Source: Nocardia acidivorans NBRC 108247 (GTDB lineage Bacteria; Actinomycetota; Actinomycetes; Mycobacteriales; Mycobacteriaceae). Taken from it: a stretch of DNA of 64,000 nucleotides. The notes beneath the pieces are model-generated. The model saw nothing but the letters and a program-made list of their open reading frames with translations, was not told the origin of the DNA and did no database searches. Location of the stretch: assembly GCF_001625085.1 (NCBI RefSeq), contig NZ_BDAW01000014.1:1-64000 (forward strand), in the 5' to 3' direction. Positions 17,201-25,394 of the stretch are shown piece by piece (the first letter of the stretch is position 1; each line of letters opens with the position of its first letter). The translations under genes and the position numbers were made by a program.

Positions 17201-17753
17201 GGAACAGCACCGGTACGCCCATGGCGGCCAGCGAGCGTTCGCTCACCGCGGGCACGGTGGAGGATTTCGAGGCCGGATCATCGCCGACCAGCAGCAGGAC
17301 GCCGCCCCGGGCATTGACCCCGTACATATTGGCGTGCCGAATGGCATCGGTGGCGCGGTCGACGCCCGGTCCCTTGCCGTACCAGACCCCGACCACCCCG
17401 TCATGGGTCGCGCGCCCGGCGGGCAGATCGGCCTGACTGCCCCAGACCGAGGTGGCGGCGAGTTCCTCATTGAGTCCGGGAACGAAGGTGATGTCGTGTT
17501 CGGTGAGCACATTCGGCATGCCGAGCAGCATTTTGTCGACCCCGCCCAGCGGGCTGCCCTGGTATCCGGAGACGAACGTCGCCACGCGGCGACCGGCGCG
17601 AATATCGCGCACATGCTGTTCCACCAGTAACCGGGCAATGGCCTGCACGCCGGTCAGGAGCACCGGTCCGGCGCCGGAGCGATACCGGTCGGCGAGGTCG
17701 TACGGGGCGGCCGGTTCGGCCTGCTGCGAGGACGGGCAGGCAACGCTGGTCAT
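14277..17753 (-). CDS. Fused indolepyruvate/2-oxoacid:ferredoxin oxidoreductase
   Basis: 1158-residue single-chain enzyme that decarboxylates a 2-oxoacid to acyl-CoA while reducing ferredoxin. Domains in order: pyruvate-ferredoxin-oxidoreductase-type N-terminal domain with AGYQGSPLGGVDKML (about 60-75); a thiamine-diphosphate-binding part with YFCSGCPHNRST and QNIGDGTFFHSG (about 440-510); a ferredoxin-like 4Fe-4S region CEGCGDCGVKSNC plus further cysteines (about 640-690); and a gamma-type domain (GIGGTGIVTVNQVLATAA, about 735-930). This fused form is annotated as indolepyruvate ferredoxin oxidoreductase in aerobic actinobacteria and proteobacteria. With a branched-chain amino-acid dehydrogenase next door, aromatic and branched oxoacids are both plausible substrates. 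Confidence 0.92.
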   Translation of the reverse strand: MTSVACPSSQQAEPAAPYDLADRYRSGAGPVLLTGVQAIARLLVEQHVRDIRAGRRVATFVSGYQGSPLGGVDKMLLGMPNVLTEHDITFVPGLNEELAATSVWGSQADLPAGRATHDGVVGVWYGKGPGVDRATDAIRHANMYGVNARGGVLLLVGDDPASKSSTVPAVSERSLAAMGVPVLFPRNAEEIITMGMAGVALSRASGCVVAMKIVADVADGAWTVDASVADLPLVTPEVLWEGKPFVYRQRPMAAPTDSVLAEADLYGPRWAMVREFGALNDLDVIEVNPADAKIGIAATGTTFDAVRQALLDLGVDDAVMHRAGIRLLRIGMPYPIGAQQVTAFARGLEQVIVVEDKTAFIETQIREILYGTVDAPRIVGKKDARGALLMPADGELTPGRLLGPLRRVLRDHVELKKAAPPPLSLEVLSAKRTPYFCSGCPHNRSTALPEGSLGGGGIGCHTLVTLSGRSDSAVTGLTQMGGEGSQWIGQAPFTDVPHLFQNIGDGTFFHSGQLAVQACVAAGVNITYKLLYNEVVAMTGAQDAIGILSVAQLTHKLTTEGVKQIIICADEPKRHDRRALAKGTLLWHRDRLDEAQRILREIKGVTVLIYDQHCAADARRQRKRGTLPVRNTRVVINEAVCEGCGDCGVKSNCLSVQPVETEFGRKTRIDQTSCNTDYSCLDGDCPSFVTVEVTPDTKGRKKSRKQTEPPAVADPGSAAPQGTQNVLLAGIGGTGIVTVNQVLATAALRAGYEVESLDQIGLSQKAGPVVSHLRFSSTALEPSNRLTPGSADCIIAIDLLTAADPKNLQYASPAGTIAIASTSRTPTGDMVYDKSVAYPETQPLLDRLAAVSNSISHFDALAAAEKLFGNTAAANFLMVGAAFQTGGLRLPAAAIEEAIGINGVAVAANIAAFRWGRVAIADPAAFDAAVESVAPQHTLPAVPVELLNGTTFDGEVRRLVERRAAELVRFQSTKIAGRYVDTIQSLWTAERSVTDRTEFTEAAARGLYKFTAYKDEYEVARLLVDPAFLAQVREQVPGGENLTYKLHPPVLRALGRKKKIGLTPKSHVALRLLAKGKVLRGTRLDPFGYAHVRKVERELLSHYTGLIRRLADALTPDTYDTAVAAAALPDLVRGYEDVKLANVELYWNAVRDMGFQRN

Positions 17754-17842
17754 GAACAGTCACCACACTCTCCACAGCCCAGATCGTGAGCTGCAAACGA
17801 AAGGCACTAGCAATCGGTGCAGCGAAATCTGCCGTTAGGGGG

Positions 17843-17898
17843 TGATCTGTGTCAACAGATGGGTGAAAAGTTGATCAGTCTGCTCAAAAGTGATCTGT
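17843..17898. promoter_or_regulatory. Candidate Lrp-type operator before the oxidoreductase gene
   Basis: A perfect palindrome ATCTGT-GTCA-ACAGAT lies at 17845-17860, and its left half with flank (TGATCTGT, 17843-17850) recurs at 17891-17898, 48 bases away. It occupies the 198-base gap between the Lrp-type regulator gene and the oxidoreductase start. Confidence 0.5.
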
Positions 17899-17951
17899 AG
17901 CACTCCGGGCGGTGCGGCATTCTGCTCGAGGAATACGAGACCCGGGTCACA

Positions 17952-18428
17952 TCAGGCAGGGTCGGTCAGATGTTCGACCAGCGGGAGTGAGCGGTATTCG
18001 ATCGGGGTGGCCAGGGCCAGCATGGTTTCGGTGTGCCGGACCCCGTGGATGGCGTGCACCCGCTGGATGATGCCGAGCAGATCCTGCTGGGACTGCGCCG
18101 CGATCCGCACCAGCAGATCCGAGCGCCCGGTGGTGGCGTGCACCTCGAGCACGTTCGGGAATTCGCGCAGCGCCTCGACAATCCCGTCGATCTTGTTCTG
18201 ATCCAGTTCGACGCCCAGGAACGCGTGCACCGCGAACCCGATGGCCTGCAGATCCACCGCGGGCGGGTAGCCCCGCACCGCGCCCGAGGATTCCAGCCGT
18301 TTCATTCGCGCCTGCACGGTGTTCCGCGCGATCCGCAGGCGCTGCGCCAACTCCAGAATCGGGGCACGCGGATCGGCCGCCAATTCCTTCAGCAGCGCGG
18401 CGTCGAGCGCATCGATCTTGATGGTCAT
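17952..18428 (-). CDS. Lrp/AsnC-family regulator
   Basis: 158-residue feast/famine regulator. The N-terminal helix-turn-helix spans about 3-50 (LDAALLKELAADPRAPILELAQRL, then ARNTVQARMKRLE) and the ligand-binding RAM domain about 66-145 (HAFLGVELDQ, VHATTGRSDLLVRI). Such proteins bind amino acids and form octamers. The start at ATG 18428 fits family length; the frame extends five codons further. It is immediately upstream of, and co-oriented with, the oxidoreductase, dehydrogenase and permease genes and is their probable regulator, sensing a branched-chain or aromatic amino acid. This is inferred from position and from the palindrome in the following gap. Confidence 0.9.
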   Translation of the reverse strand: MTIKIDALDAALLKELAADPRAPILELAQRLRIARNTVQARMKRLESSGAVRGYPPAVDLQAIGFAVHAFLGVELDQNKIDGIVEALREFPNVLEVHATTGRSDLLVRIAAQSQQDLLGIIQRVHAIHGVRHTETMLALATPIEYRSLPLVEHLTDPA

Positions 18429-18527
18429 GCCGCATTTTCGCACAGCGTCCTGCCGACACCGACCCGAAAAACGGGGCCGCGCGGTGGGGTGGGCCGCGCG
18501 GCACCGATTCCGTTGCGGGCCGGGTGA

Positions 18528-19070
18528 TTACGAGGCCGCGCCGATGAAACCTCCGATCGCAGCGCCGATGGCGCAGCCGACTATCGCGCCGACCAGGAAG
18601 AACCAGATGCCGATCACGATGCCGACCAGGCAACCGATCGCGGCGCCGGCGAGTATCGCGCCGCCGTCCCCGTCTACCTGATGGACGAAGGGCAGGTCCC
18701 CGCTGGTGGTCGCGGCGGCGGTGGGTCCGCCGACTGGGGTGAGGGTCAGTTCGGTGGCGCTGGCCAAAGTTGGGGTGACGGACAGGGATTGGCCCGTATC
18801 CACCCGCAGGGTTGTCGGAATGGATCCGACGACCATGCCGTCGTCCGCGACCACCTGAACCGCGTCCGGGGTCAGGACGAACCTGCCGGAGGCGAGGGTG
18901 ACGAGGGCGTTGGAGTGATCGGCGGCGAGGGTTGTGGTGTAGCCGACCTGGCCGTCCACGCCGCTGACAGTGACATCGGCGAGACCGGCTTCCCCGTGTG
19001 CCGTCGCCATTGCGGTTACGGTGGCAGCGATCGAGAGAACCGCTGTAGCCACCATTTTCTTGATGAACAT
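18528..19070 (-). CDS. Secreted protein with C-terminal glycine-zipper (DUF8020-like)
   Basis: 180-residue protein with a Sec signal peptide (FIKKMVATAVLSIAATVTAM, cleavage near ATAHG). A beta-rich central domain of about 30-115 (VTVSGVDGQVGYTTTL, SGRFVLTPDAVQVV) follows, then a short Thr/Ala linker. The last ~45 residues are hydrophobic and glycine-rich (GAAIGCLVGIVIGIW, then GCAIGAAIGGFIGAAS), with two cysteines and a glycine-zipper pattern that could insert in a membrane. I recall this build from an abundant Nocardia family labelled DUF8020; function unknown. Confidence 0.75.
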   Translation of the reverse strand: MFIKKMVATAVLSIAATVTAMATAHGEAGLADVTVSGVDGQVGYTTTLAADHSNALVTLASGRFVLTPDAVQVVADDGMVVGSIPTTLRVDTGQSLSVTPTLASATELTLTPVGGPTAAATTSGDLPFVHQVDGDGGAILAGAAIGCLVGIVIGIWFFLVGAIVGCAIGAAIGGFIGAAS

Positions 19071-19236
19071 TGTTTTTCCATCCGTCCGGGTTTTCCTTTG
19101 CTGTTCCCCCGACGAACGGCACCGGATGTCTGTCGATTATGCGCTTGCGGAGGATTAACTGTCGATGGTTTTCCATACTTCGACCGCGTCAAGAATTGCG
19201 ATCAGCTCGAGCCCGGGCGAAATACGATGCGCCCGG

Positions 19237-19971
19237 ATGGAATTGAATGGTGGTGTGCAGATCACCAACGGGACATTCCTCGATGTCGATACCGCCGCGC
19301 ATCCGCTCGACGACCCGGTACGGGCGTCACTGCGCGGGGTGCACGCCCGATTCGCCTCATGGGTGGGGCGAATCGGGCGCTATGACCCGGAGGTAGCCCG
19401 CTTCGTGGGACATCCGGCGGTGCTGGACGAGCAGGACTGGGCCGATCTGGCCACCACCCTCGGACCCGGCGGCGGTACCGCGCTGCGAGGTTTCGGCCAT
19501 GAGCTGCCGCCCGGGTGGACCGAGCATCAGGTACTCGATTCGGTGCAGATGGACGGCTCCGGCCTGCGCGTGGAGCCCGATCCCGGACTCGAGGTGCTCA
19601 CCCCGGCGGATGTACCCGAGATGCTGGCGCTCATCGCCCGCACCGAACCCGGGCCGTTCGCGCCCCGGACCATCGAAATGGGGACCTATCTGGGTCTGCG
19701 CGTGGACGGTCGCCTGGTGGCCATGGCGGGGGAGCGTATGCACCCGCCGGGCTGGACCGAGATCAGCGCCGTCTGCACCGATGCCGAATTCCGCGGGCGC
19801 GGCCTGGCTTCGCGCCTGGTGCGCGCGGTCGGCGCGGGTATCCGGGCGCGCGGTGAGATCCCGTTCCTGCACGCGGTCGCGCACAATACGACCGCCATCA
19901 GCCTCTACGAGACCTTGGGCTTCACACTTCGGCAGCGCGGCAGGCTGACCCTGGTGCAGGCACCGGGGTAG
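19237..19971 (+). CDS. GNAT-family N-acetyltransferase
   Basis: About 244 residues. The C-terminal GNAT/FR47 fold carries the acetyl-CoA pyrophosphate-binding motif CTDAEFRGRGLASRLVRA (RGRGLA, Q/RxxGxG/A type), followed by FLHAVAHNTTAISLYETLGF. The N-terminal ~100 residues form a separate all-purpose half seen in two-domain GNAT proteins. The acceptor substrate is unknown. ATG 19237 is chosen as the first in-frame ATG after the promoter region, but GTG 19255 is possible; neither has a strong ribosome site. It ends in a region with two interspersed repeats. Confidence 0.8.
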   Translation: MELNGGVQITNGTFLDVDTAAHPLDDPVRASLRGVHARFASWVGRIGRYDPEVARFVGHPAVLDEQDWADLATTLGPGGGTALRGFGHELPPGWTEHQVLDSVQMDGSGLRVEPDPGLEVLTPADVPEMLALIARTEPGPFAPRTIEMGTYLGLRVDGRLVAMAGERMHPPGWTEISAVCTDAEFRGRGLASRLVRAVGAGIRARGEIPFLHAVAHNTTAISLYETLGFTLRQRGRLTLVQAPG

Positions 19972-19974
19972 CTC

Positions 19975-20064
19975 CCCCGTCATCCGGCGCGTTTTCGGCC
20001 GGGACCCACCTAAGTCGTTGTAGCGCCGAATGTCTGGATCCCGAAAGCATGCCGGGATGACGGG
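19975..20064. repeat. Second inverted pair of GCCGGGATGAC repeats
   Basis: A reverse copy (CCCGTCATCCGGCGCG...GGCCGGGACCCACC, 19975-20010) and a forward, shortened copy (GGATCCCGAAAGCATGCCGG then GATGACGGG, 20034-20064) flank a 20-base spacer just after the acetyltransferase stop codon. Likely works as a folded 3' end. Confidence 0.65.
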
Positions 20065-20070
20065 TGTGCG

Positions 20071-20126
20071 CCCGGACATGAGATCCCGGACGTGAGATCC
20101 CGGTCATAAGGTCCCGGCTATAGGAT
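20071..20126. repeat. Four tandem 14-bp repeats upstream of a cyclase gene
   Basis: Units CCCGGACATGAGAT, CCCGGACGTGAGAT, CCCGGTCATAAGGT and CCCGGCTATAGGAT follow head to tail, diverging progressively. They end 37 bases before the start of the Tat-exported cyclase gene, so they may serve as repeated regulator sites. Confidence 0.65.
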
Positions 20127-20163
20127 GCGGCGGTCCAGTCCGGAGTGGGGGAGTTGCCGGTCG

Positions 20164-21009
20164 ATGTGTTCGCCGAAAATCGTTCAGGTCGCTCATGAGT
20201 CGGCCGTAGCGTCGCCGGTGAGTCGGCGTGCTTGGCTGGGCGCGGCGGCGGGGGTGCTGGCCGCCGCGTCGGGAGCGATGGTGTCCGCCGGTTCGGGAAT
20301 AGCTGTGGCGCAAGAGGTTCCGGGTGGGTCCGTGGTGGATCTCACACATACCTTGTCGGCGGGTTTGCCGGTGTGGCCGGGTAACCCGCCGTTTGCGATG
20401 GTGCCGGTGGCCTGGCATGACGCCGGCGGGTTCGGTCAGCACGCGCTGGCGTTCTGGGAGCATTCGGGGACCCATATCGACGCACCGCTGCATCGAGACC
20501 GCACGGGCGCATCCGTCGATCGGATTGCCGCGGCTGATCTGGTCGCACCCCTGGCGGTCATCGACATCTCTGCGCGCGCCGACGCCGATTCCGATGCGAC
20601 GCTGACGGTTTCGGATATCGAGGGGTGGGAGGCCGCGCACGGGAGGATTCCGGCGCGCGCCTTCGTCGCCATGTATTCGGGCTGGGAACGGCGACTGGCC
20701 ACGCCGGGCGCATTTCTGAACCTCGACGCCGAGGGGCGAACGCACGCACCGGGTTTCGCTCCGGCCGCCGCCGAATTCCTGGTGGCACAGCGCGATATCG
20801 TCGGCGCGGGCGTGGACACGCTCAGCCTGGATCGGTCCGCGAGCCGGGATTACGGTGCGCACACCGCGTTTCTCGGCGCGGGCCGCTACGGTGTCGAGAT
20901 GCTGGCGAACCTGGACCGGCTGCCGCCGTCCGGCGCGCGCCTGATCGTCGGCGCACCCAAACACGCGGGCGGCACCGGCGGTCCCTGCCGGGTATTGGCG
21001 CTGACCTGA
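20164..21009 (+). CDS. Tat-exported cyclase-family hydrolase
   Basis: 281-residue cyclase-family (PF04199) protein with a Tat signal: SRRAWLGAAAGVLAAASG around residues 19-36 and a likely cut after GIAVAQ. The metal motif HSGTHIDAPLH carries the His/Asp/His ligands, and VDTLSLD is the second hallmark. It is a paralogue of the cytoplasmic protein at 8.5 kb, but is folded in the cytoplasm and exported. ATG 20164 was preferred over an earlier in-frame ATG because it places the twin-arginine motif near the N-terminus. Its stop codon is one base from the stop of the converging Tat-exported flavoenzyme, suggesting related extracytoplasmic chemistry, though this is inference. Confidence 0.85.
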   Translation: MCSPKIVQVAHESAVASPVSRRAWLGAAAGVLAAASGAMVSAGSGIAVAQEVPGGSVVDLTHTLSAGLPVWPGNPPFAMVPVAWHDAGGFGQHALAFWEHSGTHIDAPLHRDRTGASVDRIAAADLVAPLAVIDISARADADSDATLTVSDIEGWEAAHGRIPARAFVAMYSGWERRLATPGAFLNLDAEGRTHAPGFAPAAAEFLVAQRDIVGAGVDTLSLDRSASRDYGAHTAFLGAGRYGVEMLANLDRLPPSGARLIVGAPKHAGGTGGPCRVLALT

Positions 21010-21010
21010 G

Positions 21011-22582
21011 TCAGCGTCCGATCGAAAGATCGTGCTGGAATACGGTGTTCGGATCCCACCGTGCCTTGATCGCGCACAGCCGGTCGTAGTTCGCCCCGTA
21101 GTAGAGCTCATGCCACGGCACGCCCGAGGTGTTCCACCGCGGATCGGCCGAATCCGGATCCGGATAGTTGATGTAGCTCCCGCCATTGGCGGCATCGGGC
21201 ACCGGCACCCCGCCGGTCTCGGCGTACAGCTCGCGGAACCCCTCGCGCGCCCAGCCCACGAACCGTTCGTCATCGCCGGGCAGCCGCCAGGCGGCGTGAA
21301 TCAGCATCTTCATGAACGAGTCCCGGGCGGGCACCGCCGTGGCATCCGCCGCGACCGCGTTCACCGCCCCGCCGAAAGGCAGGAATTCCAGCTGGGATTC
21401 GCCGAGGAAGCGGATATCGGCGAAGTAGCGGTAGAGGATTCGCAATTGCTCGGTCGAGTACGCCTTACGCAGGTAGGCGGACTTGGCTTTCACCCGGAAG
21501 CCGGGCATGCCCGCCGCGTAGTACGCGGTGGCGACGGTTTCGGCGTAACCGGCCCGCTGCAACGGCAATTGGAGTAGTGGCGCACCGACACCGGCGGTGA
21601 TCGCCGCCACGAATTCGTCGAACAGCGCCTGCGCGTCCGGTCCGTCCGCATTGAGCAGTACCAGTATTTCGGAGTCCACAATGCCCGGTTTGACCATGAG
21701 CGGCGCGTACAGGGCGGTGAACGGATCGTCCGGTGCGCTGTGCTGTTCGAAGAAGGCGAGGTAGTTCCCGAGGAAGCGGACGAACGATTCCTCGTCCAGC
21801 AGCGGCAGGATGAGTCGCGTATTCAGCATGCTGCCCGGTGATTTCGGCAGCGCCCGTGCCGGATCGCCGCCGTCGGAGTCGGGCGAGCGCAGCAGATAGC
21901 GGCTCACCACACCGAAATTGCCGCCGCCACCGCCGGAATGCGCCCACAGCAGATCGGCATTCGGGCCGTCCTTGGTGGCGAGCACGGTCTCGGCCGCGCC
22001 GTCCTTGTCCACGGTGATGACCTCGACGCCGTACAGATGGTCGACCATCAACCCGAGTTGCCGTGAGAGCGGGCCGTATCCGCCGCCCACGATATGTCCG
22101 CCCGCGCCGACGCCCTTGCAGATTCCGGCCGGAACGGTGACGCCGAAGGCGCCGAGTCGCTCGTACAGCGTGCCCAGCGGAGTGCCGGCGTCGACGGAGA
22201 ACGCGCGCCGGGTCTCATCCCAGTACACCGCGCTCATGCGATTCAGATCGATGATGGCCTGGGTGCGGTCGTTGTCGACGAAGTTCTCGAACCCGTGCCC
22301 GCCCGCCCGCACCGCGATGCGCAGGCCGTCGCGGACGGCGGCTTCGGCGGCGAGGCGAATTTCCTCGGTGCCGGTCGGCAGGTGGATCCGCTGCGGGCGC
22401 GCGGTGAAGCGGCGGTTGTAGCCGCGCTGGGTGAGCGTGGCGTAGGCGGGATCGGTGGCGGTCACGACCGTCGGCGCCTGGGCGCGTGCGGGCGCGATGC
22501 CCGGTGTGAACGGTATGGGCAGTGTGCTCGCGGCAGCCCCCGCCGCGGACGCGATCAGAAATCGGCGACGTGAAAACAGCAC
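21011..22582 (-). CDS. Tat-exported BBE-like FAD oxidoreductase
   Basis: 523-residue secreted flavoenzyme of the berberine-bridge-enzyme / PCMH family. The Tat signal is SRRRFLIASAAGAAASTLP with a cut near ARAQA. In the FAD domain, VRAGGHGFEN puts His96 in position for covalent 8-alpha attachment, and PAGICKGVGAGGHIVGGGYG puts Cys155 in position for a second, 6-S-cysteinyl bond, so bicovalent FAD is expected. The C-terminal BBE motif is NYPDPDS with WHELYYGANYDRL near the end. Such enzymes oxidise sugars, alcohols or aromatic alcohols with O2. It converges on the exported cyclase gene. Confidence 0.9.
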   Translation of the reverse strand: MLFSRRRFLIASAAGAAASTLPIPFTPGIAPARAQAPTVVTATDPAYATLTQRGYNRRFTARPQRIHLPTGTEEIRLAAEAAVRDGLRIAVRAGGHGFENFVDNDRTQAIIDLNRMSAVYWDETRRAFSVDAGTPLGTLYERLGAFGVTVPAGICKGVGAGGHIVGGGYGPLSRQLGLMVDHLYGVEVITVDKDGAAETVLATKDGPNADLLWAHSGGGGGNFGVVSRYLLRSPDSDGGDPARALPKSPGSMLNTRLILPLLDEESFVRFLGNYLAFFEQHSAPDDPFTALYAPLMVKPGIVDSEILVLLNADGPDAQALFDEFVAAITAGVGAPLLQLPLQRAGYAETVATAYYAAGMPGFRVKAKSAYLRKAYSTEQLRILYRYFADIRFLGESQLEFLPFGGAVNAVAADATAVPARDSFMKMLIHAAWRLPGDDERFVGWAREGFRELYAETGGVPVPDAANGGSYINYPDPDSADPRWNTSGVPWHELYYGANYDRLCAIKARWDPNTVFQHDLSIGR

Positions 22583-22610
22583 GATGAGTCCCCCGGGTCG
22601 TACGCAGATA

Positions 22611-22650
22611 CAGGTCAGGCCCGAGGTAATGAAACCTCGGGCCTGACCTG
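22611..22650 (-). terminator. Strong terminator after tRNA-His
   Basis: A perfect 17-bp inverted repeat (CAGGTCAGGCCCGAGGT at 22611-22627, complement at 22634-22650) with a 6-base loop immediately follows the tRNA-His 3' end on the minus strand. Confidence 0.85.
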
Positions 22651-22655
22651 CTGAG

Positions 22656-22729
22656 GGTGACCGACGGGACTCGAACCCGCGACAGCCAGGATCACAACCT
22701 GGTGCTCTACCAACTGAACTACGGTCACC
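22656..22729 (-). tRNA. tRNA-His (anticodon GTG)
   Basis: 74-base cloverleaf on the minus strand. The acceptor stem has eight pairs, including the extra G(-1):C73 pair specific to tRNA-His. The anticodon arm is CCAGG-TTGTGAT-CCTGG with anticodon GTG. The T-arm reads GCGGGTTCGAGTCCCGT. No CCA is encoded. Confidence 0.96.
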
Positions 22730-22795
22730 ATTGCCGGTGTGTTTCCGGCGCGGTAGATCGTATCGCGATCCGCCGCTGAGTACCTAATCGGCTGG

Positions 22796-23416
22796 TTACG
22801 CGGTATTTCCGGTCGGTTTTTCGCTCAGTTCGGCGGCGACGGCGGCAATCTCCGCGGTGGACGGGCCGGGCGGGGCGACGAAGGCGGTGCGCCGGTAGTA
22901 CTGGAGTTCGCGGATGGACTCCTTGATATCGGCGAGCGCGCGATGGGCCAGACCCTTCTCCGGCTGGCCGAAGTAGATGCGCGGATACCAGCGCCGAGCC
23001 AGTTCCTTGATGGAGCTGACATCGATCATCCGGTAGTGCAGGTGCGCGTCCAGGGTGGGCATATCGCGGGCGATGAAACCGCGATCGGTGGCAATGGAGT
23101 TACCGGCCAGCGGCACCGTGCGCGGGGTCGGCACGTACTGCTTGATGTACTCCAGAATCTGCTGTTCGGCCTCGGCCATGGTGACGGTGGAGCGGCGCAC
23201 CTCTTCGGTGAGCCCGGAGCGGGCGTGCATATCGGTGACCACCTTGGGCATGGCGGCCAACGCCTCGTCGTCGGCGTGAATGACGATATCCACACCGTCG
23301 CCGAGGATATTGAGATCACTGTCCGTCACGAGAGCGGCCACCTCGATCAGCTTGTCGCTGTCCAGGCGCAGGCCGGTCATCTCACAATCCATCCACACCA
23401 CGTACTTATCGGTCAC
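22796..23416 (-). CDS. orn: Oligoribonuclease
   Basis: 206-residue 3'-5' exoribonuclease of the DEDDh family that degrades 2-5-nt RNAs and pGpG. Motifs: [20 protein letters not shown] (ExoI, Asp and Glu), [15 protein letters not shown] (ExoII) and [11 protein letters not shown] (ExoIII with the general-base His and Asp). The GTG start at 23416 gives the [13 protein letters not shown]-terminus and family length; the longer frame upstream is rejected. It is divergent from the HerA-like ATPase gene, the same arrangement as Rv2511/Rv2510c in M. tuberculosis. Confidence 0.96.
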   Translation of the reverse strand: MTDKYVVWMDCEMTGLRLDSDKLIEVAALVTDSDLNILGDGVDIVIHADDEALAAMPKVVTDMHARSGLTEEVRRSTVTMAEAEQQILEYIKQYVPTPRTVPLAGNSIATDRGFIARDMPTLDAHLHYRMIDVSSIKELARRWYPRIYFGQPEKGLAHRALADIKESIRELQYYRRTAFVAPPGPSTAEIAAVAAELSEKPTGNTA

Positions 23417-23595
23417 CGTGGTCAGAGTAGACGTTTGGTCGTTATCGGCTTTTACGCCCGGCCGCGTCGGGCCTGCTTTGCGTTTCGACCGGGCAGTATC
23501 GTGGCAACAGATCCGCATGCGTACAGAGCGGTCTTCTTGTTGGCAGCACATTTCCCGGAGCAGTCGGAGTTGGCAGAGCAGACGGAGGAAGCGCG

Positions 23596-25389
23596 ATGAC
23601 CACCCCGCAGGAGAAGGCAGCGGCGGCACGCAAGGCCGCGGAGGAGGCCGCGCGGATCGCGGCGGAGGCGGTAGCGGCGGCCGACGCCGCCGAGAAGGAA
23701 GCCGCGGAGCAGGAGGCGGCGGACAAGGCCACCGCGGATAAGGCCGCCGCGGCCAAGGTTGATGCGGCCGAGGCCGATGCGCCGTCTGCGGCGAAAACCG
23801 ATGATGCCGCGAAACCCGCTGCGAGCGAAGCGGATTCGACCGGCAAGACCGGAGCCGCCGCCGATGAGGTAGCGGCGCAGCAGATCGCCGCCGGATACGC
23901 CTTCGAGGGACTGGCGCTGGAACTGGGCACCTGCATGGTCGACGGCATCGTGCATCCCGATGCGCGCGTGCGGATTCCGATGAAGACCATGAATCGGCAC
24001 GGGCTCATCGCCGGCGCGACCGGTACCGGTAAGACCAAGACCGTGCAGGGCATCGCCGAGCAGCTGTCGGCGGCGGGTGTACCGGTCGTGGTGGCCGATA
24101 TCAAGGGCGACCTCTCGGGTCTGGCGCAGCCCGGACAATCCAATGACAAATTGCTGGCGCGGGCGCGCGAGACCGGTTGCCCGGATTGGGAACCGCGCGG
24201 CTTCCCGGTCGAATTCGTCTCCCTCGGCACCGAGGGCATCGGGGTGCCGATTCGCGCCACCATCACCTTGTTCGGGCCGATTCTGCTGTCGAAGGTGCTG
24301 GGGCTCAACGAGACCCAGGAATCCACGCTCGGGCTGATCTTCCACTGGTCGGATCAGAACGGCTTCGCGCTGCTGGATCTGAAGGATTTGCGGGCGGTCA
24401 TCCAATTCCTCACCAGCCCGGAGGGCAAGCAGGAGTTGAAGGGCATCGGCGGTGTCTCGGCGACAACCGCGGGCGTGATCCTGCGCGCGCTCATCAATCT
24501 CGAGGCCGAGGGCGGCGACACCTTCTTCGGTGAGCCGGAAATGGATCCGGCCGATCTCATGCGCACGGCCGGTGGCCTGGGTGTGATCACCCTGTTCGAG
24601 CTGGGCGCGCAGGCGTCGCGCCCGCAGATGTTCTCCACCTTCCTGATGTGGGTGCTGGCGGATCTGTTCCAGACGCTGCCCGAGATCGGCGATATGGACA
24701 AGCCCAAACTGGTCTTCATCTTCGATGAGGCGCATCTGCTCTTCACGGGAGCATCGAAGGCGTTCCTGCAACAGGTGGAGCAGACGGTGAAGCTCATCCG
24801 CTCCAAGGGCGTCGGCGTGTTCTTCTGCACCCAGCTGCCCACCGATATCCCCAATGCCGTGCTCTCGCAATTGGGTGCGCGAGTGCAGCATGCTTTGCGC
24901 GCGTTCACGCCGGAAGATCAAGCCGCGCTGACGAAGACCGTACGCACGTACCCCAAGACCACCACCTACGATCTCGAAAAGGCTTTGACCTCACTGGGTA
25001 TCGGTGAGGCGGTGGTCACCGTGCTCTCGGAGAAGGGTGCGCCCACCCCGGTCGCCTGGGCGCGCATGCAGCCACCGCGCTCCCTCATGGACACCATCGG
25101 TGATGACGGAATCCGTTCGCGCGCACAGCAGTCCACGCTGTACAGCAAGTACGGCCAGACCATCGACCGCGAATCCGCCTATGAGATCCTGACCGAGAAG
25201 CTGGCCAAGGCGGCCGAGGAGGCTCCGGAACCTGCTCCGTCGCGCGGCGGCGCCAAGGCTCAGCCGGTGGACGAATCCATGGCCGAGAAGATCGTCAACA
25301 ACACCGCGTTCAAGAGTTTCCTGCGCTCGGCCGCGACCGTGGCCGGTCGTGAGATCGGCCGCAGCATCTTCGGCACGCGCAAGCGCTAG
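23596..25389 (+). CDS. HerA/DUF853-type ATPase with alanine-rich coiled-coil N-terminus
   Basis: 597-residue RecA-like ATPase of the helicase HerA-like family (DUF853/YjgR; Rv2510c homologue). Residues 1-90 are Ala/Glu/Lys-rich and would form a coiled coil. Walker A is GATGTGKT at about 139-146, Walker B is [12 protein letters not shown] near 375, and an arginine-finger-like region follows [17 protein letters not shown]. YjgR-type proteins are cytoplasmic or membrane-associated and their substrate is unknown. AGGAGGAAG-type ribosome site precedes the ATG (GGAGGAAGCGCG). It is divergent from orn and converges on the lysA-like gene. Confidence 0.9.
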   Translation: MTTPQEKAAAARKAAEEAARIAAEAVAAADAAEKEAAEQEAADKATADKAAAAKVDAAEADAPSAAKTDDAAKPAASEADSTGKTGAAADEVAAQQIAAGYAFEGLALELGTCMVDGIVHPDARVRIPMKTMNRHGLIAGATGTGKTKTVQGIAEQLSAAGVPVVVADIKGDLSGLAQPGQSNDKLLARARETGCPDWEPRGFPVEFVSLGTEGIGVPIRATITLFGPILLSKVLGLNETQESTLGLIFHWSDQNGFALLDLKDLRAVIQFLTSPEGKQELKGIGGVSATTAGVILRALINLEAEGGDTFFGEPEMDPADLMRTAGGLGVITLFELGAQASRPQMFSTFLMWVLADLFQTLPEIGDMDKPKLVFIFDEAHLLFTGASKAFLQQVEQTVKLIRSKGVGVFFCTQLPTDIPNAVLSQLGARVQHALRAFTPEDQAALTKTVRTYPKTTTYDLEKALTSLGIGEAVVTVLSEKGAPTPVAWARMQPPRSLMDTIGDDGIRSRAQQSTLYSKYGQTIDRESAYEILTEKLAKAAEEAPEPAPSRGGAKAQPVDESMAEKIVNNTAFKSFLRSAATVAGREIGRSIFGTRKR

Positions 25390-25394
25390 CGGGT

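Noticed and set aside
20071..20126. CRISPR-like short repeat cluster
   Set aside because: 14-bp units are directly adjacent without spacers.
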